Source: Xenorhabdus eapokensis (GTDB lineage: Bacteria; Pseudomonadota; Gammaproteobacteria; Enterobacterales; Enterobacteriaceae). Taken from it: DNA of 5,947 bases. Shown here piece after piece: positions 5,887-5,947 of this stretch. A program made the position numbers and the translations under genes. Under the pieces are notes generated by a model. It saw nothing but the letters and a program-made list of their open reading frames with translations. It made no database searches and was not told the origin of the DNA. How positions within the stretch are numbered: the first letter of the stretch is position 1; every line of letters starts with the position of its first letter. Where the stretch lies: NCBI RefSeq assembly GCF_001908105.1, contig NZ_MKGQ01000006.1, positions 134,519-140,465 of the forward strand, written 5' to 3'.

Positions 5887-5947
5887 AGCCCGTCCTTTAT
5901 AACTTTAAGTGACCAAACCAAAAGAAATAAAGGAACAAAAGGCTATG
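5884..5947. repeat. Imperfect inverted repeat carrying divergent ribosome binding sites
   Basis: CATAGCC (5884-5890) and CCTTTAT (5894-5900) are mirrored by ATAAAGG (5927-5933) and GGCTATG (5941-5947). Each arm thus holds an AAAGGA-type ribosome binding site and an ATG, one reading left and one reading right. The distances between the two blocks differ (3 and 7 bases), so it is not a perfect dyad. It may reflect two divergent genes of similar leader origin or the end of an element. The centre contains ACTTTAAGT (5902-5910), itself a small palindrome. Confidence 0.4.
5930..5947 (+). promoter_or_regulatory. Ribosome binding site and start codon of the next gene (off window)
   Basis: AAGGA (5930-5934) lies 10 bases before an ATG that occupies the final three bases of the window (5945-5947). 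This suggests a rightward gene beginning at the window edge. Its product cannot be known from this sequence. Confidence 0.4.

Noticed and set aside
5854..5888. Rightward minigenes after the ampD break: a 9-codon frame (5854-5883), then a two-codon frame (5880-5888) with GAGGAG upstream
   Set aside because: They are too short to support as genes, and the AG-rich stretch could give a ribosome binding site by chance.
5840..5947. Group II intron 5' end, or a known transposon end, at the ampD break
   Set aside because: No GTGYG intron start and no recognisable terminal repeat occurs at the junction. The sequence also does not match the IS end seen at 91-110.

Overview
The window looks like a stretch of chromosomal backbone from an AT-rich enterobacterium of the Xenorhabdus/Photorhabdus/Proteus group (Morganellaceae). 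The translated housekeeping proteins resemble the E. coli YacG, ZapD, CoaE, HofC, HofB, PpdD and AmpD sequences as I remember them. The base composition, the E. coli-like gene block and the missing nadC all fit that group. The genus is an inference, because no database search was possible.

Layout, left to right. Positions 1-110 hold the 3' end of an insertion sequence: the last codons of a DDE transposase (IS5-like) and its probable terminal repeat. A weak hairpin terminator at 131-158 follows. Next comes a leftward block read yacG <- zapD <- coaE (188-1883): a gyrase inhibitor, an FtsZ-bundling division protein and the last enzyme of coenzyme A synthesis. Further right, and also leftward, is the type IV pilus block hofC <- hofB <- ppdD (2016-5213): inner-membrane platform, assembly ATPase and major pilin. 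The order pilin-ATPase-platform-coaE-zapD-yacG resembles the pilABCD-coaE-yacG arrangement of other gammaproteobacteria, but without a pilD-like peptidase gene. guaC, which sits between coaE and hofC in E. coli, is also absent.

About 375 bp of non-coding DNA (5214-5588) separates ppdD from the divergent ampD. In E. coli nadC lies here; I see no nadC. The ampD reading frame matches the family perfectly for its first 86 codons, then stops abruptly at 5849 and is followed by unrelated DNA. All catalytic residues beyond the first zinc ligand are lost. The last ~100 bp contain a short hairpin, a small leftward ORF with a good ribosome binding site, and a second ribosome binding site with an ATG occupying the final three bases. 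This looks like the edge of an inserted or rearranged accessory segment that continues beyond the window.

Most of the window is ordinary core genome. The parts that deserve attention are the two discontinuities (IS end on the left, broken ampD on the right) and the unusual intergenic regions. No complete novel system can be demonstrated from the bases given. If one exists nearby, it most likely begins with the gene whose ATG is at 5945.
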